The notes beneath the pieces are model-generated. The model was not told the DNA's origin and searched no databases. It worked only from the letters and a program-made list of their open reading frames with translations. This document shows positions 8,657 through 16,776 of a DNA stretch of 64,000 nt, piece after piece. The position numbers and the translations under genes are program-made. The stretch covers positions 1 to 64,000 of the forward strand of contig NZ_JANFNH010000023.1 of the NCBI RefSeq assembly GCF_024436055.1, written 5' to 3'. Each line of letters starts with the position of its first letter. Positions within the stretch are counted from its first letter, which is position 1. The stretch comes from Streptantibioticus rubrisoli (lineage in GTDB: Bacteria > Actinomycetota > Actinomycetes > Streptomycetales > Streptomycetaceae).

Positions 8657-10028
8657 TGGCCAGCGACGGCGTCGGATTCAGCGTCTCCTCGGTGATCCGG
8701 CCCGCCGCGTCGCTCAACTTGATCAGCACCGCGACCATCAGCCAGTTGGCCACCGCGGACGAGCCACCGTAGGCAAGGAACGGCAACGCCTTGCCGGTCA
8801 GCGGAATCAGGCCGGTGACCCCGCCCGCCACCACGAACACCTGCAGGGCGAGGGCCGCCGAGAAGCCCGCGGCCAGCAGCTTGCCGAAGGGGTCGGTCAG
8901 GACGATCGCGGTCCGCAGGCCGCGCTCCACCAGCAGTACGTACAGCAGCAGCACGGCGGTGATGCCCGCCAGGCCCAGTTCCTCGCCGACCGTGCTGAGG
9001 ATGAAGTCGCTCTGCCCGGCGAAGCCGATCAGCCACGGGTGGCCCTGGCCGAGGCCGGTGCCGAGGATGCCGCCGCTGCCGAAGCTGAACAGCGCCTGCG
9101 CCGCCTGGTCGGAGACCAGACCGGCAGGGCGCTGGCTGGGCGGCAGGAAGATGTCCATCGGGTGCAGCCAGGCGACCACGCGCCCGACAACGTGGGAGGA
9201 CGTAGAACCCACGATTCCGGCGCCCGCCACCGCCATGAGCAGACCGACGACCACCCATCCGGTGCGTTCGGTGGCGACGTACAGCATGATCACGAAGACG
9301 CCGAAGAAGATCAGCGAGGTGCCCAGGTCGTTCTCGAAGACCAGCACCAGCAGGCTGACCACCCACACGGCGATGACCGGGCCCAGGTTGCGGCCGCGCG
9401 GCAGGCTGATCCCCCACACCTTGCGGCCGACCAGCGCCAGCGCGTCGCGGTTGACCGTCAGGTACGCCGCGAAGAACACGGCGATGGCGAGCTTGACGTA
9501 CTCGTCCGGCTCGATGGTCGCCCCGGGCAGTTGGATCCAGCGCTTGGCGCCGTAGGTGTCGCTGGGCGAGAACACCGGCGCTATCAGCAGCACCAGGGCC
9601 ACCGTCATCAGGATGTAGGCGTAGCGCTGCAGCACCCGGTGGTGCTTGAGGAAGATCACAACCGCGATGAACATCACCACCGCGATCGCCATCCACATGA
9701 CCTGCTGCGGTGTCTTGGCGGAGAAGCTCTTGGGGAACTCCACCCGGTAGCTGATGTCCAGGCGGGCGATGAGCATCAGACCGGTGGAGGACAGCAGCAC
9801 CGCGACCGGCAGGATCAGCGGATCCGCGTACGGGGCGAAGCGCCGCACCGCGGCGTGCGCGGCCAGCGCCATCACGGCGAGGACACCACCGACCAGGTAC
9901 AGCTTGCCGGGCACGGTGTCGTTCAGCGCCAGCGAGGCGCTGGCATAGCCGAGCATGCCGAGCGCGATGGCGCCGACTATCAGCACCAGTTCGGTGTTCC
10001 TGCGCCGATTCACCATGGGTGAAGCCAC
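8610..10028 (-). CDS. FtsW/RodA/SpoVE-family glycosyltransferase
   Basis: SEDS-family proteins polymerise lipid II into glycan strands together with a class B penicillin-binding protein. The 472-residue protein has about ten membrane helices and SEDS signatures such as KLAIAVFFAAYL (helices 4-5), FENDLGTSL, QSDFILSTVGEELG in the large extracellular loop and LPFLAYGGSS near the C-terminus. No penicillin-binding protein gene is adjacent, so it cannot be said whether this copy serves growth, division or sporulation. It lies between two related esterase genes. A Met five codons in (MVNRR) is an alternative start. Confidence 0.88.
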   Translation of the reverse strand: MASPMVNRRRNTELVLIVGAIALGMLGYASASLALNDTVPGKLYLVGGVLAVMALAAHAAVRRFAPYADPLILPVAVLLSSTGLMLIARLDISYRVEFPKSFSAKTPQQVMWMAIAVVMFIAVVIFLKHHRVLQRYAYILMTVALVLLIAPVFSPSDTYGAKRWIQLPGATIEPDEYVKLAIAVFFAAYLTVNRDALALVGRKVWGISLPRGRNLGPVIAVWVVSLLVLVFENDLGTSLIFFGVFVIMLYVATERTGWVVVGLLMAVAGAGIVGSTSSHVVGRVVAWLHPMDIFLPPSQRPAGLVSDQAAQALFSFGSGGILGTGLGQGHPWLIGFAGQSDFILSTVGEELGLAGITAVLLLYVLLVERGLRTAIVLTDPFGKLLAAGFSAALALQVFVVAGGVTGLIPLTGKALPFLAYGGSSAVANWLMVAVLIKLSDAAGRITEETLNPTPSLATTSEALTAVVPRAAG

Positions 10029-10481
10029 GCGCCCTCCCTTGATCCTGCGGTCCCCGCAGCCCAGCGATTCCAGGTGGGGATCTGCGGCATTGTTGCACGG
10101 TTACGCAAAGGTCCGTTCCGCCCGCCCGCGCCGGGCGCCCGCGACCGCCCCCAGCTTCCCGTACCCGGGGTTCGCCAGGCTACGGCGCGTCCCGCGTCAC
10201 ATCACGGTACGTCGCGCGCCGGACACCGGTTCAGTCGCCCCACCGCCGCCGTGGGCACCGGTGACTTCGCGCACACCCGCGCGCCCGGGGCCGCCGCCGC
10301 GCGCCGGAGGGCAAGCCCCACCCGCCAGCCAACCGCCCGCGCGCGCAAGCCGGTTGACAGCCGCCCCCGTGAACCGCTCATCGACACGGCCATATCTCTT
10401 TTGTCGCAACCCTGCCCCAAGATCGCTCATGAGTGCGAAGAACGATCAGAAGCACAACCTGCGTGATTACGCTTCCCCGCC
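10029..10481 (+). other. divergent intergenic region
   Basis: About 450 bp separate the ftsW-like gene from the divergent second esterase. It should hold both promoters. Several short open frames cross it but none has a ribosome-binding site or a recognisable product. No clear operator or RNA structure was seen. Confidence 0.5.
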
Positions 10482-11810
10482 ATGAACGTCTCTCTGCTCG
10501 ACGGCTGGTTTCCGTGGACCGTCCAAATCGTGGCCGCGCTGGCCTGCCTGGCCGCCATCGGCTGGCGGGACCGGAACTGGCGGCTGCGTCGGGCGCCGCT
10601 GGCCGTCGTGGCGTCCGCCGCGGTGACCGCCGTACTGGCGGTGGTCGTGGTCAGGGCGGCCGGGATCACCGATCCGGTGCCGTTCACGCTGTGGATCTGG
10701 GCAGGGGTGGCGATCACCGCGCTGGTGGTCCTGGTGGTCGGCTGGCGCGGCGCCCGCTGGTGGCGGCGGCTGCTGGCACCGGTCGCCATGCTGCTGGCCG
10801 TCTTCTGTGCGGCCAACGCGGTAAACCAGTCGCTCGGCTACTACCCGACGGTGGACGACGCCATCGGTGAGCTGACCGACAGCCCGCTGCCGCAGCAGAT
10901 CACCCTGTCCCAATTGGGCACGGTGACCGGCAAGACCAAGACCGGCCGCATCGTGTCGGTGGACATACCCGGCAACGCCGGATTCCACCCGCGCCAGGAG
11001 CTGGTCTACCTGCCGCCCGCCTGGTTCCGCAGCAAGACCCGGCCCAAGCTGCCGGTGCTGGAGATGATCGGCGGGGAGTTCTCCGAGCCCGACAACTGGG
11101 TGCGGGCCGGTGGCGCCGTGGCGACCGCCGACGCGTACGCGGAAAAGCACCACGGCTTCGCACCGGTACTGGTCTTCGCCGACCCCGCCGGCGGCTTCAA
11201 GGTGGACACCGAGTGCGTCAACGGCCCCAGGGGCATGGCGGAGGACCACCTGGTCCAGGACGTGCCCAGGTACATCGAGAAGACCTTCGGCACCAGCACC
11301 AACGCCCGTAAGTGGGGTGTGGTCGGCTGGTCGATGGGCGGCACCTGCGCGGTCGACATGACCGTCGAGCACCCGAACGTCTTCACCCACTTCGAGGACA
11401 TCTCCGGGGACATCGGCCCCAACACCGGTACCAAGCAGCAGACGATCAGCAAGCTGTACGGCGGCGACGCGGCGGCCTGGAGCGCCCACGACCCGCTGAC
11501 CGTGCTGGCCCACCACGGCCGGTACCAGCACGTCACCGGCTGGTTCGAAAGCGGCGACCACGAGGGCAAGCACATCGCCCAGGCCCACAAGCTGTGCGCG
11601 GCGGCCACCAAGGACGGCATCAGCTGCAAGGTGAACGTGGCCCCCGGCTTCCACGACTGGCAGTTCGGCTCCCGGGCCTTCGCCCAGGCCCTGCCCTGGC
11701 TCGCCCAGCAACTCGGCACCCCCGGCGCCAAGCAGCTCCCGAAGCCCCACCACCCCAAGCCCCTGGCCGCCTCGGACCGACGCGGCACCGGCGCCCCCCG
11801 TACGGCGTGA
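10482..11810 (+). CDS. membrane-anchored alpha/beta-hydrolase esterase
   Basis: This 442-residue protein is a paralogue in layout of the esterase on the other side of the ftsW-like gene. It has four N-terminal hydrophobic segments (about residues 8-115) and a C-terminal esterase domain with nucleophile elbow GWSMGG (Ser about residue 284) and a late His in GFHDWQFG. A putative acid residue lies between them. The Pro/Lys/His-rich tail after residue 415 looks unstructured. The domain belongs to the esterase D / antigen 85 superfamily; the substrate is unknown. It likely acts outside the membrane on envelope lipids or polymers. Confidence 0.84.
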   Translation: MNVSLLDGWFPWTVQIVAALACLAAIGWRDRNWRLRRAPLAVVASAAVTAVLAVVVVRAAGITDPVPFTLWIWAGVAITALVVLVVGWRGARWWRRLLAPVAMLLAVFCAANAVNQSLGYYPTVDDAIGELTDSPLPQQITLSQLGTVTGKTKTGRIVSVDIPGNAGFHPRQELVYLPPAWFRSKTRPKLPVLEMIGGEFSEPDNWVRAGGAVATADAYAEKHHGFAPVLVFADPAGGFKVDTECVNGPRGMAEDHLVQDVPRYIEKTFGTSTNARKWGVVGWSMGGTCAVDMTVEHPNVFTHFEDISGDIGPNTGTKQQTISKLYGGDAAAWSAHDPLTVLAHHGRYQHVTGWFESGDHEGKHIAQAHKLCAAATKDGISCKVNVAPGFHDWQFGSRAFAQALPWLAQQLGTPGAKQLPKPHHPKPLAASDRRGTGAPRTA

Positions 11811-11921
11811 CCCGCGCGTCCCGGGCGCCCACCGCGCGCGACTGCAGGGCCAGCTGTCGACTCGGCCCTCAGCGCCGACTGCTGCTGGCCACGTATGCGG
11901 CGGAATCGGTTCCGCTGCGAT

Positions 11922-12488
11922 TCAGCGGTGGAGTACGGCCTTGGCGAGAACGATGACCACTCCGAGGAGGAGGTTGACAGCGCCGTTGGCCAACACCATG
12001 CGCGTTGGGGCGCCACTGCGGATGACCGGGACGGATGCCCAGCCGACCTGTTCGAGCAGGGCGACGGTGAGTGCGAACCACGTGGTGCCCTCCACCCCGA
12101 GGCCGAAGAGCGGACTGATCGCCACCGCGACGGCGGGTGGGACGGCCACTTTGACGATCGGCCACTCGCTGACAGCCACCCGGCGGATCTCGACACCGGA
12201 AAGCGGTTGGCGCAGCAGCCGTTCGCCGACGACTCGCGCGTAGACATGTGCCGCCCAGAAGACGACGCCGGTGATGAGCAGCAACGCCACCAGCTTGACC
12301 CGGGGGAACGGGCCGAGCGTCCCGGCAGTGGCCACCACCGACGCTGCGAGGACCGAGCCGTAGACCGCACCGGCGTAGTCGGTCCGCCTCCCGGCAGTCG
12401 GCGTCGGGCCATCCCCGTGCGCTCGGTTGTGCGTGTTGGCTCGCCGTCCCACGCCTCCCAGGATCACTGCGGAGACGGTGACCCGCAT
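11922..12488 (-). CDS. integral membrane protein, unknown function
   Basis: The 188-residue protein has four or five predicted membrane helices, including AVYGSVLAASVVATAG, LVALLLITGVVFWAAHVYA and two C-terminal helices ending in LLLGVVIVLAKAVL. The first 35 residues are hydrophilic and may be over-extended; codons after residue 35 could be the real start. No domain with known function was recognised. It marks the start of an accessory region and is followed upstream by a broken dehydrogenase. Confidence 0.65.
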   Translation of the reverse strand: MRVTVSAVILGGVGRRANTHNRAHGDGPTPTAGRRTDYAGAVYGSVLAASVVATAGTLGPFPRVKLVALLLITGVVFWAAHVYARVVGERLLRQPLSGVEIRRVAVSEWPIVKVAVPPAVAVAISPLFGLGVEGTTWFALTVALLEQVGWASVPVIRSGAPTRMVLANGAVNLLLGVVIVLAKAVLHR

Positions 12489-12521
12489 GACGGCGGCCGT
12501 CGGTCTCGTTTCGAGGGGGTG

Positions 12522-12567
12522 CCGGGGGTCATCCGCCGGTGAAGGCTCCGGGGGTCATCCGCCGGTG
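12522..12567. repeat. 20-bp tandem direct repeat
   Basis: The 20 bases at 12522-12541 (CCGGGGGTCATCCGCCGGTG) recur exactly at 12548-12567, a 26-bp period. The second copy covers the stop codon of the dehydrogenase relic, so the first looks like a duplication of that relic's 3' end. Confidence 0.85.
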
Positions 12568-12753
12568 GCGAAGCCCGGGAAGAGTGTCATGCCGCCGTCG
12601 ACGTAGAGGGACGTCGATCGTGCCGAGTTCGTCGACCATGCGGGAGACCATGTCGACGACCTGGTCCTCCTGGGACACGTCCGCCTCGTGGGCGTAGGCC
12701 CGCACGCCGAACCCCTCGATCTCCCGCACCACCTCTTCGGCGGCTTCGCGGGG
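12555..12753 (-). pseudogene. short-chain dehydrogenase relic with internal deletion
   Basis: On the minus strand about 47 codons match the middle of a glucose-1-dehydrogenase-like SDR: REAAEEVVREIEGFGVRAY, then a segment ending in DELGTID. The sequence then jumps, in another frame, to the typical SDR C-terminus LYVDGGMTLFPGFATGG and stop. The N-terminal Rossmann glycine motif, the NNAG segment and the catalytic Ser-Tyr-Lys part are all missing. The most economical reading is loss of the 5' end plus an internal deletion of roughly 150 codons. It cannot encode an active enzyme. Confidence 0.8.
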
Positions 12754-12946
12754 AGGTGACCAGCCTCCGCCGTCGCCGACGTCGGCCCTCAAGGGCGGGG
12801 AACGCCGCGCCTCACCCTGTCGGCGCGGCGGAGGTGCGCCCGCAGGGCGGTCTTTCCATGCTGGAGCGGGGACGGCCTGTCTCCGGATCGCACGCCGACG
12901 GGAACAGCGGCAGGGCCACGGTCAGCCGCGAGGAAGCGGAGAGCTC

Positions 12947-13183
12947 ATGAGGCTTGTCGTTGACCTCAACCGGTGCCAGGGGTATGCGCAGTGCGCGTTC
13001 CTCGCCCCGGAGGTGTTCACCATGCACGGGGATGAGGCGCTGATGTACGACCCGCAGGCCGACGACAGGCAGCGGGAGAACGTGCGGCGGGCGGCGGACG
13101 CGTGCCCGGTCAAGGCCATCACCGTCGAGCCCGAGGACGCGGCGGCGGCCGGGGGGAAGGCGGGTGCCTCCCGTGTCGGTTGA
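12947..13183 (+). CDS. 3Fe-4S type ferredoxin for cytochrome P450
   Basis: The 78-residue product resembles the small ferredoxins that deliver electrons to actinobacterial P450s. The cluster ligands are seen in CQGYAQC (residues 10-16) and ACPVKAI near residue 50; the spacing of five between the first two cysteines and the absence of a fourth ligand suit a 3Fe-4S cluster. A ribosome-binding site GGAAGCGGAG precedes the ATG. Its 3' end overlaps the reductase gene by 20 bases, so the two are co-translated, and the P450 follows 53 bp further on. Confidence 0.9.
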   Translation: MRLVVDLNRCQGYAQCAFLAPEVFTMHGDEALMYDPQADDRQRENVRRAADACPVKAITVEPEDAAAAGGKAGASRVG

Positions 13184-14567
13184 CGGATACCTGGAGGCGT
13201 TCCGGCGCTCGGGGAGCATCGTCATCGTCGGCGCCTCCCTGGCTGGCCTGCGGGCCGCCGAGGCGCTCCGCGACGAGGGATTCACCGGCACGCTCACCAT
13301 GGTCGGCGACGAGCCCCACGAGCCGTACGACCGGCCGCCGTTGTCCAAACAGGTCCTGCTCGGCAAGGTGCCCGCCGACCACACGGCACTGCCGCGGCGC
13401 CGGGCGGTCGACGCGCAGTGGCGGCTCGGGACCGCCGCCACCGGACTGGACCTGGCGGGCAAGCGGGTCTCGCTGGCCGATGGCGACGCGGTCGAGTACG
13501 ACCGGCTGCTGATCGCGACCGGCGTGCGGGCCCGCCCGTGGCCACACGAACTGGAAGCCGACCTCGACGGCGTCTTCGTGCTGCGTACCAGGGACGACGC
13601 CGCCCAGTTGCACCACCGGCTGAAGGCCGGGCCGCATCGGGTCCTGGTCATCGGAGCCGGGTTCACCGGCTCCGAGATCGCCTCCGCCTGCCGGGAGCGG
13701 GAGCTGCCGGTCACCGTGGCGGAACGCGGTGCCGCTCCGCTGGTGGGGGCGCTCGGCGGTGTGGTCGGCGAGGTGGCCGCGGAGCTGCAGCGCGCGCACG
13801 GCGTGGATCTGCGGTGCGGGGTGCAGGTCACCGGGCTGGAGGGGGACTCCGCGGGCCGGGTGCGCAGGGCCCACTTCTCGGACGGCACCGCGGTCGAGGT
13901 GGAGGTGGTGGTCGTCGCGCTGGGCGCGACCCGCAACACCGAATGGCTCGCGGACTCCGGTCTTGGGGCCGGGCCGCGCGGCATCGCCTGCGACGCCGGA
14001 TGCCGGGCCTTCGACGTTCGGGGAATCGTCACCGACGACGTCTTCGTCGCCGGTGACGTCGCCCGCTCCCCGCACCCGCTCTTCGGCTACCAGTTCCTCT
14101 CCCTGGAGCACTGGGGCAACGCGGTCGCGCAGGCCGAGATCGCGGCCCACAACATGGTCAGCGCGAGCACGGACCGGCTCCCGCACCTGTGGATGCCGTC
14201 CTTCTGGTCCGCCCAGTTCGGTGTCAACATCAAGTCCGTCGGCGTGCCGCCCATGGCCGACCAGATCCTCGTCACCCAGGGGTCGCTGGCCGAGCACCGC
14301 TTCACCGCGGCCTACGGCTACCAGGGGCGGGTCATCGCCGCCGTCACCTTCGACCAGGCGAAATGGCTGGACTTCTACGAGCGGCAGATCGAACAGGCCG
14401 CCCCGTTCCCACCCGAGTTCCCCACCGTCGACCGGCGTCCCGAAGGGATGCGGCCAGTGGCGGCCGGATTCCCCGACCCCTCGCTGCCCAGCCACGGCCC
14501 CACCGTCACCCTCAGCGGCCACTCACCGACCGACCGGCGTGTCTCGTTCTCCCCGCACCGCGCCTGA
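13164..14567 (+). CDS. FAD-dependent ferredoxin reductase
   Basis: The 467-residue protein is a pyridine-nucleotide-disulphide-type oxidoreductase of the putidaredoxin/rhodocoxin reductase group. The FAD site is IVGASLAGLRAAEALR (about residues 20-35), followed by ATGVRARPW, the NAD(P)H site VLVIGAGFTGSEIAS (about 160-174) and the second FAD motif VFVAGDVARS. A reductase C-terminal domain completes it. GGGGGAAGG before the GTG supports this start; a second GTG nine bases on is possible. It should pass electrons from NAD(P)H to the upstream ferredoxin and then to the P450. Confidence 0.9.
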   Translation: MPPVSVDGYLEAFRRSGSIVIVGASLAGLRAAEALRDEGFTGTLTMVGDEPHEPYDRPPLSKQVLLGKVPADHTALPRRRAVDAQWRLGTAATGLDLAGKRVSLADGDAVEYDRLLIATGVRARPWPHELEADLDGVFVLRTRDDAAQLHHRLKAGPHRVLVIGAGFTGSEIASACRERELPVTVAERGAAPLVGALGGVVGEVAAELQRAHGVDLRCGVQVTGLEGDSAGRVRRAHFSDGTAVEVEVVVVALGATRNTEWLADSGLGAGPRGIACDAGCRAFDVRGIVTDDVFVAGDVARSPHPLFGYQFLSLEHWGNAVAQAEIAAHNMVSASTDRLPHLWMPSFWSAQFGVNIKSVGVPPMADQILVTQGSLAEHRFTAAYGYQGRVIAAVTFDQAKWLDFYERQIEQAAPFPPEFPTVDRRPEGMRPVAAGFPDPSLPSHGPTVTLSGHSPTDRRVSFSPHRA

Positions 14568-14620
14568 CCCGGGCGCTTTCGACAACGACGCTCCGGCTGA
14601 AGCACTGGAAGGAACTCGCC

Positions 14621-15856
14621 ATGACGTCGGTCGCACTCCTGCGCCAGATCACCGACTACGCCAACCGCCCCGACCCGTATCCCCTTTACGCCGAACTGCG
14701 CAAGACACCCGTGGTGCGCGACGAGGACGGCCCCTACCTGGTCAGCACATACTGGGAGATCAAGAGCCTGCTGCACGATCCGCGGGTCAGCTCCGACGCC
14801 CGCAATCTGACCCCCGAGGCAGCCAGGGGCACTGATCTGGAACAGGACCCGAACCTGCCACCGGCCTTCATCAGACTCGACCCTCCCGAGCACGACCGGC
14901 TGCGCCGACTGGCGATGCGCCCGTTCGGCCCCCCGCACACCCCGCGCCGGGTGTTCGACATGCACGGCGAACTCACCGAGATCGTCTCCGGTCTCATCGA
15001 CGCCCTGCGCGACCGGGATGCCATCGACCTCGTCGACGACTTCTCCTATCCCTTCCCCGTCACCGTGATCTGCAGGCTGCTGGGTGTCCCACGCGAGGAC
15101 GAGAAGCACTTCCACGAGTGGGCCGACACCATCGCCGCCAGTCTCGACCCCCCTGGCACTGACGAGGAGCGCCAGGCCCAGCAGGAGTCCCTCCGGCAAG
15201 CCCGTGGCGACCTCGCCGCCTACCTCGCCGGTCTCGTCGAGGAGCGCCGCCGCGCACCGCGCGACGACATGCTCTCCGCCATGGCCACCGACCACGGCCC
15301 GGACGGTCAGATGTCACCGGTGGAAATCATCACCACCGCGGCTCTGCTGCTGGTCGCCGGCCACGAGACCACCGTCAACCTCATCACCAACGGCATGCTC
15401 ACCCTGCTGCGCAATCCCGACGTCCTCCAGCGGCTGCGCTCCGACCCCGGCCTTGCCGTCCCGCTCGTCGAGGAACTGCTGCGATTCGAGCCCCCCGTGC
15501 AGATGCTTCCGCAGCGCACCACCTTGGCGGACATCGACATCGCCGGGACCATCATCCCCAAGGGCGCGCCGCTCTATCTGATGGTCGCTTCCGGCAGCCG
15601 GGACCCGCAGCGCTTCACCGACCCCGACCGCTTCATCCCCGACCGCACCGACAACCAGCACCTCGGCTTCGGCCACGGCCTCCACAACTGCTTCGGCGCC
15701 CCCCTCGCACGGCTGGAGGCGCAACTGGCCCTCACCGAACTCGTCCGCCGACTCGACGCCCCTCGCCTGGTCGAGGATCCGCCCCCCTACCGCCGCAACG
15801 CGGTCCTGCGCGGCCCCCGGCATCTGCCCCTCACCGTCAGCGGGATCAGGGACTGA
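14621..15856 (+). CDS. cytochrome P450
   Basis: This heme monooxygenase of 411 residues shows all class I bacterial P450 landmarks: the I-helix oxygen-binding motif AGHETT (about residue 247), the K-helix ExxR as ELLRFEPP, and the heme loop FGHGLHNCFG with its cysteine ligand near residue 353. The reading frame is open far upstream inside the reductase gene; the ATG chosen is supported by GGAAGGA eight bases before it and by the usual P450 N-terminal length. With the two preceding genes it forms a self-contained electron-transfer cassette. The substrate cannot be told; the CYP105/107-like hydroxylases of Streptomyces are the nearest general type. Confidence 0.92.
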   Translation: MTSVALLRQITDYANRPDPYPLYAELRKTPVVRDEDGPYLVSTYWEIKSLLHDPRVSSDARNLTPEAARGTDLEQDPNLPPAFIRLDPPEHDRLRRLAMRPFGPPHTPRRVFDMHGELTEIVSGLIDALRDRDAIDLVDDFSYPFPVTVICRLLGVPREDEKHFHEWADTIAASLDPPGTDEERQAQQESLRQARGDLAAYLAGLVEERRRAPRDDMLSAMATDHGPDGQMSPVEIITTAALLLVAGHETTVNLITNGMLTLLRNPDVLQRLRSDPGLAVPLVEELLRFEPPVQMLPQRTTLADIDIAGTIIPKGAPLYLMVASGSRDPQRFTDPDRFIPDRTDNQHLGFGHGLHNCFGAPLARLEAQLALTELVRRLDAPRLVEDPPPYRRNAVLRGPRHLPLTVSGIRD

Positions 15857-15874
15857 ACCGTACCCGCTCATGTC

Positions 15875-16570
15875 TCACGTGGTTCGCCTGTTCCCCGGGG
15901 CAGTTCGCGCCCCGGGGAAACGGAACGTGGACCACAGGACGTGACCGCTCAGGGCCAGCACCCAGGCGGGGAAGACGAGTTCGGACCAGGCGATCGTGCT
16001 CACGAGGAACAGCAGGACCAGCCCGGCGAGATAGCCCAGCCAGGTGAGCCAGCGGGGGAAGACACCGACCCGATGCCCCACGGTCGTGGCACACAACGTG
16101 AAGACCGCCGCCATGCGCATCGCGTAACTCGCCAGCAGCGTCAGCGTGACGTGGCGTCCGAGCTCCCACGACGCCCACTGGCCCGTCAGGTTGAAGGTGC
16201 CCGCGACTGCGATCAGGCCGTTCACCCAGGCCGAGAGGACGAACACCACCGCCATGAACAACAGTCCGCTGCCCAGGAGAAGCGCGTCGAAGAACCTGTC
16301 CTCCTGCCCGTGCACGATGTGATCCCGGACCGCGCCCATGAACCACAAGAAGGACACACCGGCGAAGGGCACCAGCCCGAGCGCCGTACGCACCGCCTCG
16401 CGGTGGCCGGGGTCGCCGAGCCAACCGGCCGAAGCGCTGGGGTGGCCGGGAATCGCGATGCGGGCCAGGACCAGAGCAGCGCTCAGCAGCAACGCGAACA
16501 CCACCCCCGCCGCACCCGCGGCGCGTGGCGACCGCAGCGCTCGCGCCGCCCGTCCGTTCACCGCCCGCAT
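15875..16570 (-). CDS. polytopic membrane protein, unknown function
   Basis: The protein of 231 residues has about six hydrophobic helices separated by short loops, including AAGVVFALLLSAALVLARIAIP and LAGLVLLFLVSTIAWSELVF. No catalytic motif is apparent. The frame is open 33 codons further upstream, but the ATG used here has GGGAGA eight bases before it and starts directly before the first helix. It converges on the P450 gene, 18 bp apart, and lies divergent to nothing: GH15 follows in the same orientation upstream. Confidence 0.7.
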   Translation of the reverse strand: MRAVNGRAARALRSPRAAGAAGVVFALLLSAALVLARIAIPGHPSASAGWLGDPGHREAVRTALGLVPFAGVSFLWFMGAVRDHIVHGQEDRFFDALLLGSGLLFMAVVFVLSAWVNGLIAVAGTFNLTGQWASWELGRHVTLTLLASYAMRMAAVFTLCATTVGHRVGVFPRWLTWLGYLAGLVLLFLVSTIAWSELVFPAWVLALSGHVLWSTFRFPGARTAPGNRRTT

Positions 16571-16776
16571 GAAGTCTCCCGCCGTCGCGGCCACCGCCGC
16601 ATGAGCCGGGCGTGTGCCGCCGACCCCATCGTGCCAAGCGGCGCCGGGCGACCGGCCGTTCGGCGACACCCGTCCCCGAGGTCACCACTCCCATGGCCGC
16701 ACCGCCATCCCGGCAGCGGCTGGTCGGCGACGCGAGGGGGCCGCCGTCGTCCCGCGGGCAGCCCGTCATGGGGCTT

